A stretch of DNA of 64,000 nt from Drosophila miranda (Eukaryota; Arthropoda; Insecta; Diptera; Drosophilidae), in NCBI RefSeq assembly GCF_003369915.1, contig NC_046674.1:22199657-22263656 (forward strand), written 5' to 3'. A program made the position numbers and the translations under genes. The notes below the pieces were generated by a model, which saw nothing but the letters and a program-made list of their open reading frames with translations, did no database searches and was not told the DNA's origin. The first letter of the stretch is position 1, and every line of letters starts with the position of its first letter. Shown here piece by piece: positions 24,255-36,200 of the stretch.

Positions 24255-24821
24255 ATGACAATGGAACTCAGCTCGACGGTTGCCTGTGTGCTAGCCACTC
24301 TCTTTGTTCTGGGCCTGGTCCAGGCGGATGTGGGCGTGGCACAGCAGCGCCTCCGCCTGCAACAGCAGCGACAGTCGTCCTATCCTGCGGCTGGCTACAA
24401 GCCGGCCAGGCAATTCCCCCTCCCCGCGGCCGGAGATCAGCCGCAGTCCGCCCGGCTGGTGGCCACCGGTGCCCAGCCGCAATCCGCTCGCCTGGTGGCC
24501 AACAGCGAAGCGCAGGAGGATCTCGACGATGCCGCCGAGGAAGTGGAGGTGCCCATGTCGAAGGTAGCGGCTCCTGTTCCAGCAGCAGCTCCAGCTCCAG
24601 GTCGAGGTCCTGGCGCCGTGCCTGTCCCAGCCGCAGTCCCATTCACACCCACAATCGCATACTATCCGGCGGGGGCTGTGGGCTTTGTCCATCCAACGGC
24701 ATACGCCAAAATCATTGCAGCTCCGCAACTGCCACAGGCGGCATTCGCAGCCCCGCAACTGCCACAGGCGGCATCTGCCTATGTGACCGCGCCCCAGTAC
24801 TACGCCGCTTACTTTGGATAA
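24255..24821 (+). CDS. Secreted Ala/Pro-rich protein, cuticle- or chorion-like, 188 aa
   Basis: The chosen start is the ATG at 24255. It opens a hydrophobic signal peptide (VACVLATLFVLGLVQADV, cleavage near residue 25). Upstream in-frame codons are Arg/Pro-rich repeat and not signal-like. The mature chain is low in Cys and rich in Gln, Ala and Pro. It contains an internal near-duplicate (QPQSARLVAT/QPQSARLVAN), an acidic segment (EAQEDLDDAAEEVEV), an APAPG-type linker and two AAPQLPQA repeats, and ends QYYAAYFG. This is the style of insect cuticular or vitelline-membrane low-complexity proteins. No R&R chitin-binding motif is seen. There is no intron. A TATATA motif lies about 40 bases upstream and a poly(A) signal lies at 24896. 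The family placement is by composition only. Confidence 0.75.
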   Translation: MTMELSSTVACVLATLFVLGLVQADVGVAQQRLRLQQQRQSSYPAAGYKPARQFPLPAAGDQPQSARLVATGAQPQSARLVANSEAQEDLDDAAEEVEVPMSKVAAPVPAAAPAPGRGPGAVPVPAAVPFTPTIAYYPAGAVGFVHPTAYAKIIAAPQLPQAAFAAPQLPQAASAYVTAPQYYAAYFG

Positions 24822-24895
24822 GTCGCAAGAAGACGGGGATGGGATGGGGGATGGGGATGGTGGAGACGTACCTTAGCCACCATAAAATATATTCT

Positions 24896-24901
24896 AATAA
24901 A
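24896..24901 (+). promoter_or_regulatory. Poly(A) signal AATAAA of the 24.3-kb secreted-protein gene
   Basis: AATAAA lies 75 bases after the stop codon on the sense strand. Confidence 0.6.
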
Positions 24902-26084
24902 AGTTGATTGTTACTGTTGAACACACTGACTGGCTCTGTCCGGGATATGATGTCCCGAAGATACATATTCCGACTCCTAGAGGCTGCTGCTGCTGCTGCT
25001 TCTGCTTCCAGAATTAATCTTGCTCATAGTTTAATTGCGCGCTTCTCCTGCCCTCGTGCCTCCTGCCCTTGTGCCTCCTGCAACTACTGATCGAAAGCCA
25101 TGTGATTAGGCATGCTCCATCAACATGCCAAATCTCTGAGACGACAACAACGAATCTTGGCCTCCAGCTTAGGCTGGAAGAACAGACAGAAAGCTGCTTA
25201 CCGAACGAACGGTAGGCACTCACTGCACCTAACGAGCATTTGTGCAGCTTGTGCGGGGAGAGGGAGTGAGTGGTGAGAAGGGGAGGGAGAGCTGCTCCGA
25301 CAATGAGTGAGCAAAGATAATCTATTATGACCGTAACAAGAAATAAATCCCAACTCGGTAATCCATCATTTTACGACTTGGCAATCAAAACAAGGAGTTT
25401 AACTAAAAGAGTCAGAGTCTCGGCCTGCCCCGCAGGACTGACGACTGACGACTGACGACTGGCGGACAGTCAGTCGAATAGTCGAATAGTTGACTCTGGC
25501 TTTGGCTTTGGCTGTGGCTCTAGCTCTAGCTCTGGCCCAATCAACGACAACCAGGTTGGATTTTGCTAACGAACAAGTCGAGAGTCATGTTAACGTTGGC
25601 CAGAACTAGAATCGCAGCTCTCTGGCTCCCTGGTTGTTGTGGCCGCCTGTCCTAAGATTGTTTGGGCCTGGTCAGGAAACATGCATTTTGGACAGGCTCA
25701 TTGGCCGCATGCACATTCAGGCCAAATCAAAGGAGCAACTGGTGGAAAGCTGGCTCAATTTACGGGGCTGCCTGACGTGACGACATAGCCAAGTTGGCAG
25801 CTCTGGGCCATTTTGGGGGCCCCCGACTAAATAGTTGCCAATAATCCGTGTCCAAACTGATCGGGCTGCCTTTTATGGCCATGGACGAAATTAGATGCCA
25901 AAATGCGGCGACCGACCGACGATCGCTGGATGGAGAGGAGTGAAGTGGTGTGGCGGAGGGGAGGGGAAGAGAGGGGAGGCGAAGGATGGATGCTTCATTA
26001 CCGATGCACAAACTTGGGCGTGTGCGTCTCGGTTGATTTGCAACGGTTCTCGGCCAAACATTTTGCATTATTATTGCTTCATCA
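24902..26084. other. Intergenic DNA, no gene recognised
   Basis: Mostly unique sequence with short repeats (GACTGACGACT near 25436-25460, GGCTTTGGCT near 25497-25520). The 179-codon minus-strand frame at 25760-26299 has no recognisable domain and overlaps the direct repeat that starts at 26085. Confidence 0.55.
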
Positions 26085-26335
26085 AGTGTCCAGCAGCAGC
26101 AGCCAACGCAGATGGGGCACGCCGCAACGGAATGCCAATCATTGCAGAAACCTAAGCAGTGACTGCCTGCCTGCCCCCAACGAATCGGACAAAGGAACAA
26201 GACAGAAGACACATGAGACATATGAGACAACTGAGGCACAAGAGACACACACGACCCGTAAGAGCATTTGGAACTGCTCAAACATTTTTGAAATCGCATT
26301 TAGAGGTGAAGGTGCAACAGTTGGTGGCATAAACG
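26085..26335. repeat. Direct repeat A, left copy (about 240 bases)
   Basis: The sequence from CCAGCAGCAGCAGCCAACGCAGATGGGG through CCTAAGCAGTGACTGCCTGCC and on to GAAATCGCATTTAGAGGTGAAGG recurs in the same orientation at about 27335-27570 with small indels. The two copies bracket the inverted STMP1-like gene copy. Confidence 0.9.
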
Positions 26336-26394
26336 ATTCTGACTGGCCCCAAATACGCCTGGAATAGTATGAACGGAATATCCTTTGTTAACTT

Positions 26395-27290
26395 TTGCAC
26401 TTATTTGTGGCGTACATATTCATTGAACGTCACTTTATTTGATCAAAGTCGATACATTTGTTTAAATAAAAACCCTAACATGGCATTTTTCCATCATCCG
26501 AGATCTGTTCAGAGGCTGATCTGTGGAAAGTGAAAATAAATTAACGAAATTAGAATTGCGTTTCGGCGTACTTTATTTCAACCTAATTTATTGGGTAAAT
26601 GAGTCCCCTATGATCTGTAAATCTGTTGTGCTCCCTCACCAAATGATAATTAATAACCACAACCAAAGGTCAGTCCAATTTTTTATTCTAACAGTGAATT
26701 TTTGTAGGTCGGAAGGTGGATGCTGATATGAAGCGAAGCTGGAATTACTTCTTCTTGGTGTTGTCAATTAGCTCTCGTATCTTGTCGTTCATTCGCTGGA
26801 CCAGCGTTTGGGGATCATCAACACGGGGCACCTAGAAACAGATTTATGTAACAGTAGAGCTAATTTAAGACTGGAAGGTGCAGCTGTACCTGATAGTTTT
26901 GGGATGTGTAGATGCCCGTGTAAATTCCGGCTCCAAAGGTCAGCTGCAAGAGAAGGCGGAAAGATGGAAACTGTTAAAGTGTGTTGCATTGGAGCGTTTT
27001 CACACTTTTGGCTGACCATAGAGAAGCACAGGGTTCGTTTGAAGTTCCAGAATGGCTTCTTTGGGCAGTACGGAATCGTGTCCTGCATCTCAGGGCAGCA
27101 GCTGTAGGAGGGTCGGTTGTTGCCCGCTCCACATCTGGCTTTCATCAGTTGCAGACCGACTCCAAGCAACTTCATTTTTGTGAAATTTATTTACAAATAT
27201 TAATTTTTACTGACGAATTTTGTTTGGAAGTTTTACCAGATTCCAGGAGATTACTGGGATCGGATTTGGGAAAATATCTATGACTGACCA
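26395..27290. repeat. Inverted duplicate of the 44.9-45.8 kb STMP1-like locus
   Basis: Read on the minus strand, this block aligns along its length with about 44870-45830. It covers the alternative first exon, exons 2 and 3, the remains of exon 4 and the downstream AATAAAGTGACGTTCAATG poly(A) region. It lacks the source locus's upstream five-codon first exon and promoter. Differences from the source are scattered substitutions and one deletion of about 30 bases in the exon 4 region. Confidence 0.92.
26745..27175 (-). CDS. Second, inverted copy of the STMP1-like small membrane protein gene
   Basis: Three exons on the minus strand: 27017-27175 (53 codons, MKLLGVGLQL...), 26890-26943 (18 codons) and 26745-26831 (28 codons plus stop). 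All introns keep GT-AG ends and phase 0, giving a 99-residue product. The middle exon encodes LTFGAGIYTGIYTSQNYQ and the last VPRVDDPQTLVQRMND. This matches the STMP1/DUF4535 core of a hydrophobic helix, then SQNY-VP, then a charged helix. Compared with the other copy at 44.6-45.7 kb, the first-exon differences are mainly silent third-position changes, and the reading frame is intact. The copy lacks the short MLKFL first exon, so it would depend on the longer alternative start. It is probably a functional young paralogue, but it could be unexpressed. Confidence 0.72.
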
Positions 27291-27334
27291 CTGAAACAAA
27301 TATTATGTATACAATTGAATTTACGTTCCGTTAA

Positions 27335-27570
27335 AGTTGTCCAGCAGCCAACGCAGATGGGGATTTGAGGAGCTGAGAAGGCCAGAACAGAATGCCAATC
27401 ATTGCAGAAACCTAAGCAGTGACTGCCTGCCTGCCCCCAACGAATCAGTCAAAGGCAAAGCCACAAGAGACACGAGAGACGACCCGTAAGAGCATTTGGA
27501 ACTGTTCAAACATTTTTGAAATCGCATTTAGAGGTGAAGGTGCAACAGTTAGTGGCATATCTGGTGGCAT
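27335..27570. repeat. Direct repeat A, right copy
   Basis: Same orientation as 26085-26335. It shares the GCAGAAACCTAAGCAGTGAC block, the CCCGTAAGAGCATTTGGAAC block and the GCATTTAGAGGTGAAGGTGC block. It carries a short internal deletion and substitutions. Confidence 0.9.
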
Positions 27571-28171
27571 ATCTCCCCAGTTCGCTGCCACATAGAAGGC
27601 AGCCACAGGGGCTTAGCAAAGCGGCAGGGTAATTAAAAAGCAAAATGGGTTACCGAACACCCCGACTAGTGTGGGCGGCACACTTTTCGCCCACACGGGA
27701 CGACGACAGTGGTAGCCGTATCAGTTACCAATCAGTCGGTCTGGAGTGTGGGTGGGTGGGCATTTCTGTTTTTACATTGGGGAAAATGTTTTCCAACGCC
27801 AGCGCAGTTGAAAATGAAAAACAAGCAACAGACGCAGTAGCGGCAAATTGAAAAATAACAAAAACGAGCCGCATAAATCCGAATAGCGAAAGAGAAACAA
27901 GAGCATACAAAGAGCAACAAAGAGCATAAGATACTATATGTGGTTTGAATAGGTATTATTAATAGTATACATATTCTAATAGAGCTATTATAAATAACAT
28001 AAGGTGTGACGCCCAGCCGCACAAATAAATATTAAAATTCGAAAAATATGGCGCGCCCGCTCTTCACAGTGAGACCATACCACAGCCACAGACGGGCACA
28101 TTACCAGCTGATAGAGCACAGTGTGACCGTAGCGAAAAAGCCAATGGGCACACTCCAATTGGAGCCAACAG
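27571..28171. other. Unique spacer between direct repeat A and the left inverted arm
   Basis: Not present near the right arm. It contains an open start at 28048 (MARPLFTVRPYHSHRRAHYQ) that runs into the left arm. This may be the 5' part of the gene whose remainder is duplicated, or a chance frame. Confidence 0.5.
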
Positions 28172-29372
28172 ACGGAGCCAGCATCCGAGGCTTTGACCTT
28201 AAGTTCTCCGTGTCCTACGCCACTCTGGAGGTTTTCCCATTTAAAATCAGCTGGCGCAGTTGTTATTCAGTTATTTTTCAGCAGATGGTACATTATTTAG
28301 CTACCTGCACACTCTACGACGTACGACGTAAGTGCTTCGCAGGTGCATACATTACCGAAATCGATTCCTTGTTTTCCCCTCTGTTCATCTTTTCCATAGA
28401 CAGTATTTACTTGGTTCTCCTTTTTGTATTCCTTCCAGCTCTATTCGACGAGACCCTCTCTGACCACAAGCTGATATGCCTCGATCTCCTCCTCTTAGCA
28501 GGTAAAGTTATTAAGTTATTATTTATTCATTTACTTTATTTAACTCTTCCTCTCATTTCAGCAGGTTGCCCCCTTCGGATGCCAGAAATACCTCTGGCGT
28601 GACCGTGGACACCGTTATGACCACCATCGCTTACCAGGAGGGTGACGCATTCTTCTGACGGCCTTTCACTCCAGGAACCTGACCGGTTGACAACGCTAAC
28701 TCTCGGCTCCTGCGCACGGGTTCAGGAGGGGCCAGGAGGGGTGCGTGTCAACATAACCCCGAGCGCCCCTGATTCCTATCGCGTGAGGCTGTGTCGTTTG
28801 GCCTGGGCGACCTTTGGGTCCAGGCACTGCCATAGCAATCTGCCTTGCGTCCCACGCTGCTTTCTCCGCCTTTCCAGTCCGCTCTCCGTCGGCACCTCCT
28901 CCCCATCCTCTCGGGAGGTCCAAGGGATGTCTTCTTGGCTCAACTGTGGCAACCACTGGCTGCTACTGACATGCTACTGGCCATAGCCATGATGCCACTG
29001 CTGTGCCGCTAAGTCGACAACGTGGTGTCACGTCCGTTGCAGCATGGACAAGTGATCAACGGTGCACGCGCACGGAAAGTATTGTGAGCAACCCCCCATT
29101 CACACGCCGTCGAATCAAACGCTGGGCTTAGAGACGCGTAAGTAAATCAGTATATAAATATGGACATATTTTAAGATGTATCTTCCTTCACAGAGGACTA
29201 ATCGGATTACCACGAGCCGAGTCGTACCACCACAGTCCTATCAGACAGCAGGACAGAAGCGAACCCTTTGCAAGATCCCAACCTAACAAGTCATCGTCAT
29301 CCTTCGACCTGGCCATCGACAACAAGTACTTTGACTATGACAATCAAGAGAGGAGCTACGCGGGCTACTAGA
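28048..29372 (+). pseudogene. Unidentified spliced-gene-like sequence, left arm
   Basis: Gene-like signals occur in order. There is an open 5' segment from 28048, a strong donor GACGTAAGT near 28327 and an acceptor TTCCTTCCAG at 28439. An exon reading LFDETLSDHKLICLDLLLLA follows, with donor GTAAAG at 28502 and a tandem acceptor CAGCAG at 28559-28564. A reading GVTVDTVMTTIAYQEGDAFF then ends in a stop. Much later come donor GTAAGT (29130) and a last exon from 29193 encoding RGLIGLPRAESYHHSPIRQQ and ending in YAGY-stop at 29370. No single frame joins all exons without interruption, so it is either a decayed copy or wrongly parsed. The family is not recognised. The right arm carries the same signals inverted, plus a segment of about 65 bases missing here. 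Confidence 0.35.
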
Positions 29373-29620
29373 CTCTAGATAGATTTCGTTGTTGTTAAGT
29401 TTAGGGATATACGCGTCCATATATGTATTTAGATAGTAGATACAAATGTTTCCCACTTGTTTATTTATTTATACTAAGCTAAGTAATGACGAATAAAACT
29501 ATTGAAAAATCATCCTTGCTGTATCCTGTATCGGAACAACTATCCAGATTACAAAAGGTGTGGCACGCCCAGATCGGATCACAAATAGCGGAGAAAACTC
29601 AATTTTTTTTATTGTTGAAA
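28172..29620. repeat. Left arm of the large inverted repeat
   Basis: It aligns in opposite orientation with about 40795-42247. Long stretches are identical by eye, including the whole last-exon region (29193-29372 against 41028-41200). Differences include a segment of about 65 bases present only on the right and small indels near 28880. The homology begins abruptly at ACGGAGCCAGCATCCGAGG. Confidence 0.93.
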
Positions 29621-30175
29621 AGGTCCTTGATCCTTGATAAAGATCCTCCATTTAATCAGGGCCATTTTGTCGATGACAGGAAGCCATCGCCCAAATAGCC
29701 CAGAAAATGGTTTGAGTCCTTACCGATGGATCAAGGACATTATTCTGATAACGGCGGGCCATGGCAACCCCCGATCAGGCCACTAATAGGGGAGAAAACA
29801 AGATATATATGTCTGCAGGAAGTATCATTGATCCTTGGTCCTTGAAAAGGACTCCAATAGGCCAGGGATATTTTTTGGATCACAAGAAGGCACCGCATGC
29901 CCAGATCGTCCCACAAATAGCCGAGAAAACTAAAAATGTATGGTTGGGGTTGTTGGAGTCCCTACCAAAGGATCAAGGACACATTCTGATCACACCGGGC
30001 CATGGCAGGCCCTAATCGAGTCCCAAATAGGGGAGAACATAAGATATATGTATATGTCTGGAGAAAATATCCTTCATGCTTGGTCTTTGGTAAGGACTCC
30101 ATCAGATCAAGGATGTTATTCCAAACACAGGAAGCCGCCGCACATCCCGATCGGGCCTAAAATAACGGAGAAAAC
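29560..30175. repeat. Degenerate tandem repeats (about 90-135 bp units), left flank of satellite
   Basis: About six diverged units. They share CCTTGATCC(TT)GATAAGGACTCC, then a GAAGCC-CG block, GCCCAGATCGG, CAAATAG and GGAGAAAAC-A. The GAGAAAAC anchor occurs near 29591, 29792, 29923, 30033 (as GAGAACAT) and 30168. Related units lie inverted at 40450-40840. They are clearly older and more diverged than the core array. Confidence 0.8.
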
Positions 30176-30211
30176 AACAAAAGTTGTTGTTGTCAATTGT
30201 TGTACAAATTT

Positions 30212-30231
30212 TTGTTGTTGTACAACAACAA
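30212..30231. repeat. 20-base perfect palindrome at the left array edge
   Basis: TTGTTGTTGTACAACAACAA reads the same on both strands. It lies between the degenerate repeats and the first 127-bp monomer. Its counterpart lies at 40411-40434. Confidence 0.9.
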
Positions 30232-30241
30232 CTTTCAAGTT

Positions 30242-33200
30242 GCGACCGCTCAAAGGGAGAAAAATGTTAATTTCAAATCTGGGATACCAGGCAAACAGAA
30301 ATAGCAAAAAGCCGCTGGTTTTACTTTAATTCCTTTTAATTTTATTTTTACGTTTTTTCATATTTTCTTTGGCCGCTCAAAGCGAGAAAAACGTTAATTT
30401 CAAATCTGGGATACCAGGCAATCAGAAATAGCAAAAAGCCGCTGGTTTTTTTTTTAATTCCTTTTAATTTTATTTTTAATTTTTTTCATATTTTCTTTGG
30501 CCGCTCAAAGGCAGAAAAACGTTAATTTCAAATCTGGGATACCAGGCAAACAGAAATAGCAGAAGGCCGCTGGTTTTTTTAAAATTCCTTTTAATTTTAT
30601 TTTTACGTTTTTTCATATTTTCTTTGGCCGCTCAAAGGGAGAAAAACGTTAATTTCAAATCTGGGATACCAGGCAAACAGAAATAGCAAACAGCCGCTGG
30701 TTTTTTTTAAATTCCTTTTAATTTTATTTTTAATTTTTTTCATATTTTCTTTGGCCGCTCAAAGGCAGAAAAACGTTAATTTCAAATCTGGGATACCAGG
30801 CAAACAGAAATAGCAAAAAGCCGCTGGTTTTTTTAATTTCATTTTAATTTTATTTTTAATTTTTTTCATATTTTCTTTGGCCGCTCAAAGGCAGAAAAAC
30901 GTTTATTTCAAATCTGGGATACCAGGCAAACAGAAATAGCAAAAAGCCGCTGGTTTTTTTTTAATTCCTTTTAATTTTATTTTTACGTTTTTTCATATTT
31001 TCTTTGGCCGCTCAAAGGGAGAAAAACGTTAATTTCAAATCTGGGATACCAGGCAAACAGAACAAGGCAAAAGGGCGCTGGTTTTTTTTTTTAATTCCTT
31101 TTAATTTTATTTTTAATTTTTTTCATATTTTCTTTGGCCGCTCAAAGGGAGAAAAACGTTAATTTCAAATCTGGGATACCAGGCAAACAGAACAAGGCAA
31201 AAAGGCGCTGGTTTTTTTTTAATTTCCTTTTAATTTTATTTTTAATTTTTTTCATATTTTCTTTGGCCGCTCAAAGGCAGAAAAACGTTAATTTCAAATC
31301 TGGGATACCAGGCAAACAGAAATAGCAGAAGGCCACTGGTTTTTTAAAATTCCTTTTAATTTTATTTTTACGTTTTTTCATATTTTCTTTGGCCGCTCAA
31401 AGGGAGAAAAACGTTAATTTCAAATCTGGGATACCAGGCAAACAGAAATAGCAAAAAGCCGCTGGTTTTTTTTTAATTCCTTTTAATTTTATTTTTAATT
31501 TTTTTCATATTTTCTTTGGCCGCTCAAAGGCAGAAAAACGTTAATTTCAAATCTGGGATACCAGGCAAACAGAAATAGCAGAAGGCCGCTGGTTTTTTTT
31601 TTTTGAATTCCTTTTAATTTTATTTTTACGTTTTTTCATATTTTCTTTGGCCGCTCAAAGGGAGAAAAACGTTAATTTCAAATCTGGGATACCAGGCAAA
31701 CAGAAATAGCAGAAGGCCGCTGGTTTTTTTTTAATTCCTTTTAATTTTATTTTTAATTTTTTTCATATTTTCTTTGGCCGATCAAAGGGAGAAAAACGGT
31801 AATTTCAAATCTGGGATACCAGGCAAACAGAAATAGCCAAAAGCCGCTGGTTTTTTTTTAATTCCTTTTAATTTTATTTTCACGTTTTTTCATATTTTCT
31901 TTGGCCGCTCAAAGGCAGAAAAACGTTAATTTCAAATCTGGGATACCAGGCAAACAGAAATAGCAGAAGGCCACTGGTTTTTTAAAATTCCTTTTAATTT
32001 TATTTTTACGTTTTTTCATATTTTCTTTGGCCGCTCAAAGGGAGAAAAACGTTAATTTCAAATCTGGGATACCAGGCAAACAGAAATAGCAAAAAGCCGC
32101 TGGTTTTTTTTTTAATTCCTTTTAATTTTATTTTTAATTTTTTTCATATTTTCTTTGGCCGCTCAAAGGCAGAAAAACGTTAATTTCAAATCTGGGATAC
32201 CAGGCAAACAGAAATAGCAGAAGGCCGCTGGTTTTTTTAAAATTCCTTTTAATTTTATTTTTACGTTTTTTCATATTTTCTTTGGCCGCTCAAAGGGAGA
32301 AAAACGTTAATTTCAAATCTGGGATACCAGGCAAACAGAAATAGCAAACAGCCGCTGGTTTTTTTTAAATTTCTTTTAATTTTATTTTTAATTTTTTTCA
32401 TATTTTCTTTGGCCGCTCAAAGGCAGAAAAACGTTAATTTCAAATCTGGGATACCAGGCAAACAGAAATAGCAAAAAGCCGCTGGTTTTTTTTAATTCCA
32501 TTTAATTTTATTTTTAATTTTTTTCATATTTTCTTTGGCCGCTCAAAGGCAGAAAAACGTTAATTTCAAATCTGGGATACCAGGCAAACAGAAATAGCAG
32601 AAGGCCACTGGTTTTTTTAAAATTCCTTTTAATTTTATTTTTACGTTTTTTTATATTTTCTTTGGCCGCTCAAAGGGAGAAAAACGTTAATTTCAAATCT
32701 GGGATACCAGGCAAACAGAAATAGCAAAAAGCCGCTGGTTTTACTTTAATTCCTTTTAATTTTATTTTTACGTTTTTTCATATTTTCTTTGGCCGCTCAA
32801 AGGGAGAAAAACGTTAATTTCAAATCTGGGATACCAGGCAAACAGAAATAGCAAAAGGCCGCTGGTTTTTTTTTAATTCCTTTTAATTTTATTTTTACGT
32901 TTTTTCATATTTTCTTTGGCCGCTCAAAGGGAGAAAAACGTTAATTTCAAATCTGGGATACCAGGCAAACAGAAATAGCAAAAAGCCGCTGGTTTTTTTT
33001 TTAATTCCTTTTAATTTTATTTTTAATTTTTTTCATATTTTCTTTGGCCGCTCAAAGGCAGAAAAACGTTAATTTCAAATCTGGGATACCAGGCAAACAG
33101 AAATAGCAGAAGGCCGCTGGTTTTTTTTTTTGAATTCCTTTTAATTTTATTTTTACGTTTTTTCATATTTTCTTTGGCCGCTCAAAGGGAGAAAAACGTT

Positions 33201-36200
33201 AATTTCAAATCTGGGATACCAGGCAAACAGAAATAGCAGAAGGCCGCTGGTTTTTTTTTAATTCCTTTTAATTTTATTTTTAATTTTTTTCATATTTTCT
33301 TTGGCCGATCAAAGGGAGAAAAACGGTAATTTCAAATCTGGGATACCAGGCAAACAGAAATAGCCAAAAGCCGCTGGTTTTTTTTTAATTCCTTTTAATT
33401 TTATTTTCACGTTTTTTCATATTTTCTTTGGCCGCTCAAAGGCAGAAAAACGTTAATTTCAAATCTGGGATACCAGGCAAACAGAAATAGCAGAAGGCCA
33501 CTGGTTTTTTAAAATTCCTTTTAATTTTATTTTTACGTTTTTTCATATTTTCTTTGGCCGCTCAAAGGGAGAAAAACGTTAATTTCAAATCTGGGATACC
33601 AGGCAAACAGAAATAGCAAAAAGCCGCTGGTTTTTTTTTAATTCCTTTTAATTTTATTTTTAATTTTTTTCATATTTTCTTTGGCCGCTCAAAGGCAGAA
33701 AAACGTTAATTTCAAATCTGGGATACCAGGCAAACAGAAATAGCAGAAGGCCGCTGGTTTTTTTAAAATTCCTTTTAATTTTATTTTTACGTTTTTTCAT
33801 ATTTTCTTTGGCCGCTCAAAGGGAGAAAAACGTTAATTTCAAATCTGGGATACCAGGCAAACAGAAATAGCAAACAGCCGCTGGTTTTTTTTTAATTCCT
33901 TTTAATTTTATTTTTAATTTTTTTCATATTTTCTTTGGCCGCTCAAAGGCAGAAAAACGTTAATTTCAAATCTGGGATACCAGGCAAACAGAAATAGCAA
34001 AAAGCCGCTGGTTTTTTTTAATTCCATTTAATTTTATTTTTAATTTTTTTCATATTTTCTTTGGCCGCTCAAAGGCAGAAAAACGTTAATTTCAAATCTG
34101 GGATACCAGGCAAACAGAAATAGCAGAAGGCCACTGGTTTTTTTAAAATTCCTTTTAATTTTATTTTTACGTTTTTTTATATTTTCTTTGGCCGCTCAAA
34201 GGGAGAAAAACGTTAATTTCAAATCTGGGATACCAGGCAAACAGAAATAGCAAAAAGCCGCTGGTTTTACTTTAATTCCTTTTAATTTTATTTTTACGTT
34301 TTTTCATATTTTCTTTGGCCGCTCAAAGGGAGAAAAACGTTAATTTCAAATCTGGGATACCAGGCAAACAGAAATAGCAAAAGGCCGCTGGTTTTTTTTT
34401 AATTCCTTTTAATTTTATTTTTTCGTTTTTTCATATTTTCGTAGGCCGCTCAAAGGCAGAAAAACGTTAATTTCAAATCTGGGATACCAGGCAAACAGAA
34501 ATAGCAGAAGGCCGCTGGTTTTTTTTTTTTGAATTCCTTTTAATTTTATTTTTACGTTTTTTCATATTTTCTTTGGCCGCTCAAAGGGAGAAAAACGTTA
34601 ATTTCAAATCTGGGATACCAGGCAAACAGAAATAGCAGAAGGCCGCTGGTTTTTTTTTAATTCCTTTTAATTTTATTTTTAATTTTTTTCATATTTTCTT
34701 TGGCCGATCAAAGGGAGAAAAACGGTAATTTCAAATCTGGGATACCAGGCAAACAGAAATAGCCAAAAGCCGCTGGTTTTTTTTTAATTCCTTTTAATTT
34801 TATTTTCACGTTTTTTCATATTTTCTTTGGCCGCTCAAAGGCAGAAAAACGTTAATTTCAAATCTGGGATACCAGGCAAACAGAAATAGCAGAAGGCCAC
34901 TGGTTTTTTAAAATTCCTTTTAATTTTATTTTTACGTTTTTTCATATTTTCTTTGGCCGCTCAAAGGGAGAAAAACGTTAATTTCAAATCTGGGATACCA
35001 GGCAAACAGAAATAGCAAAAAGCCGCTGGTTTTTTTTTTAATTCCTTTTAATTTTATTTTTAATTTTTTTCATATTTTCTTTGGCCGCTCAAAGGCAGAA
35101 AAACGTTAATTTCAAATCTGGGATACCAGGCAAACAGAAATAGCAGAAGGCCGCTGGTTTTTTTAAAATTCCTTTTAATTTTATTTTTACGTTTTTTCAT
35201 ATTTTCTTTGGCCGCTCAAAGGGAGAAAAACGTTAATTTCAAATCTGGGATACCAGGCAAACAGAAATAGCAAACAGCCGCTGGTTTTTTTTAAATTTCT
35301 TTTAATTTTATTTTTAATTTTTTTCATATTTTCTTTGGCCGCTCAAAGGCAGAAAAACGTTAATTTCAAATCTGGGATACCAGGCAAACAGAAATAGCAA
35401 AAAGCCGCTGGTTTTTTTTAATTCCATTTAATTTTATTTTTAATTTTTTTCATATTTTCTTTGGCCGCTCAAAGGCAGAAAAACGTTAATTTCAAATCTG
35501 GGATACCAGGCAAACAGAAATAGCAGAAGGCCACTGGTTTTTTTAAAATTCCTTTTAATTTTATTTTTACGTTTTTTTATATTTTCTTTGGCCGCTCAAA
35601 GGGAGAAAAACGTTAATTTCAAATCTGGGATACCAGGCAAACAGAAATAGCAAAAAGCCGCTGGTTTTACTTTAATTCCTTTTAATTTTATTTTTACGTT
35701 TTTTCATATTTTCTTTGGCCGCTCAAAGGGAGAAAAACGTTAATTTCAAATCTGGGATACCAGGCAAACAGAAATAGCAAAAGGCCGCTGGTTTTTTTTT
35801 AATTCCTTTTAATTTTATTTTTACGTTTTTTCATATTTTCTTTGGCCGCTCAAAGGCAGAAAAACGTTAATTTCAAATCTGGGATACCAGGCAAACAGAA
35901 ATAGCAAAAAGCCGCTGGTTTTTTTTTTAATTCCTTTTAATTTTATTTTTAATTTTTTTCATATTTTCTTTGGCCGCTCAAAGGCAGAAAAACGTTAATT
36001 TCAAATCTGGGATACCAGGCAAACAGAAATAGCAGAAGGCCGCTGGTTTTTTTTTTTGAATTCCTTTTAATTTTATTTTTACGTTTTTTCATATTTTCTT
36101 TGGCCGCTCAAAGGGAGAAAAACGTTAATTTCAAATCTGGGATACCAGGCAAACAGAAATAGCAGAAGGCCGCTGGTTTTTTTTTAATTCCTTTTAATTT

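Noticed and set aside
31134-31325. 63-codon open frame inside the satellite
   Set aside because: It is a chance read-through of the 127-bp monomer and is broken in other units.
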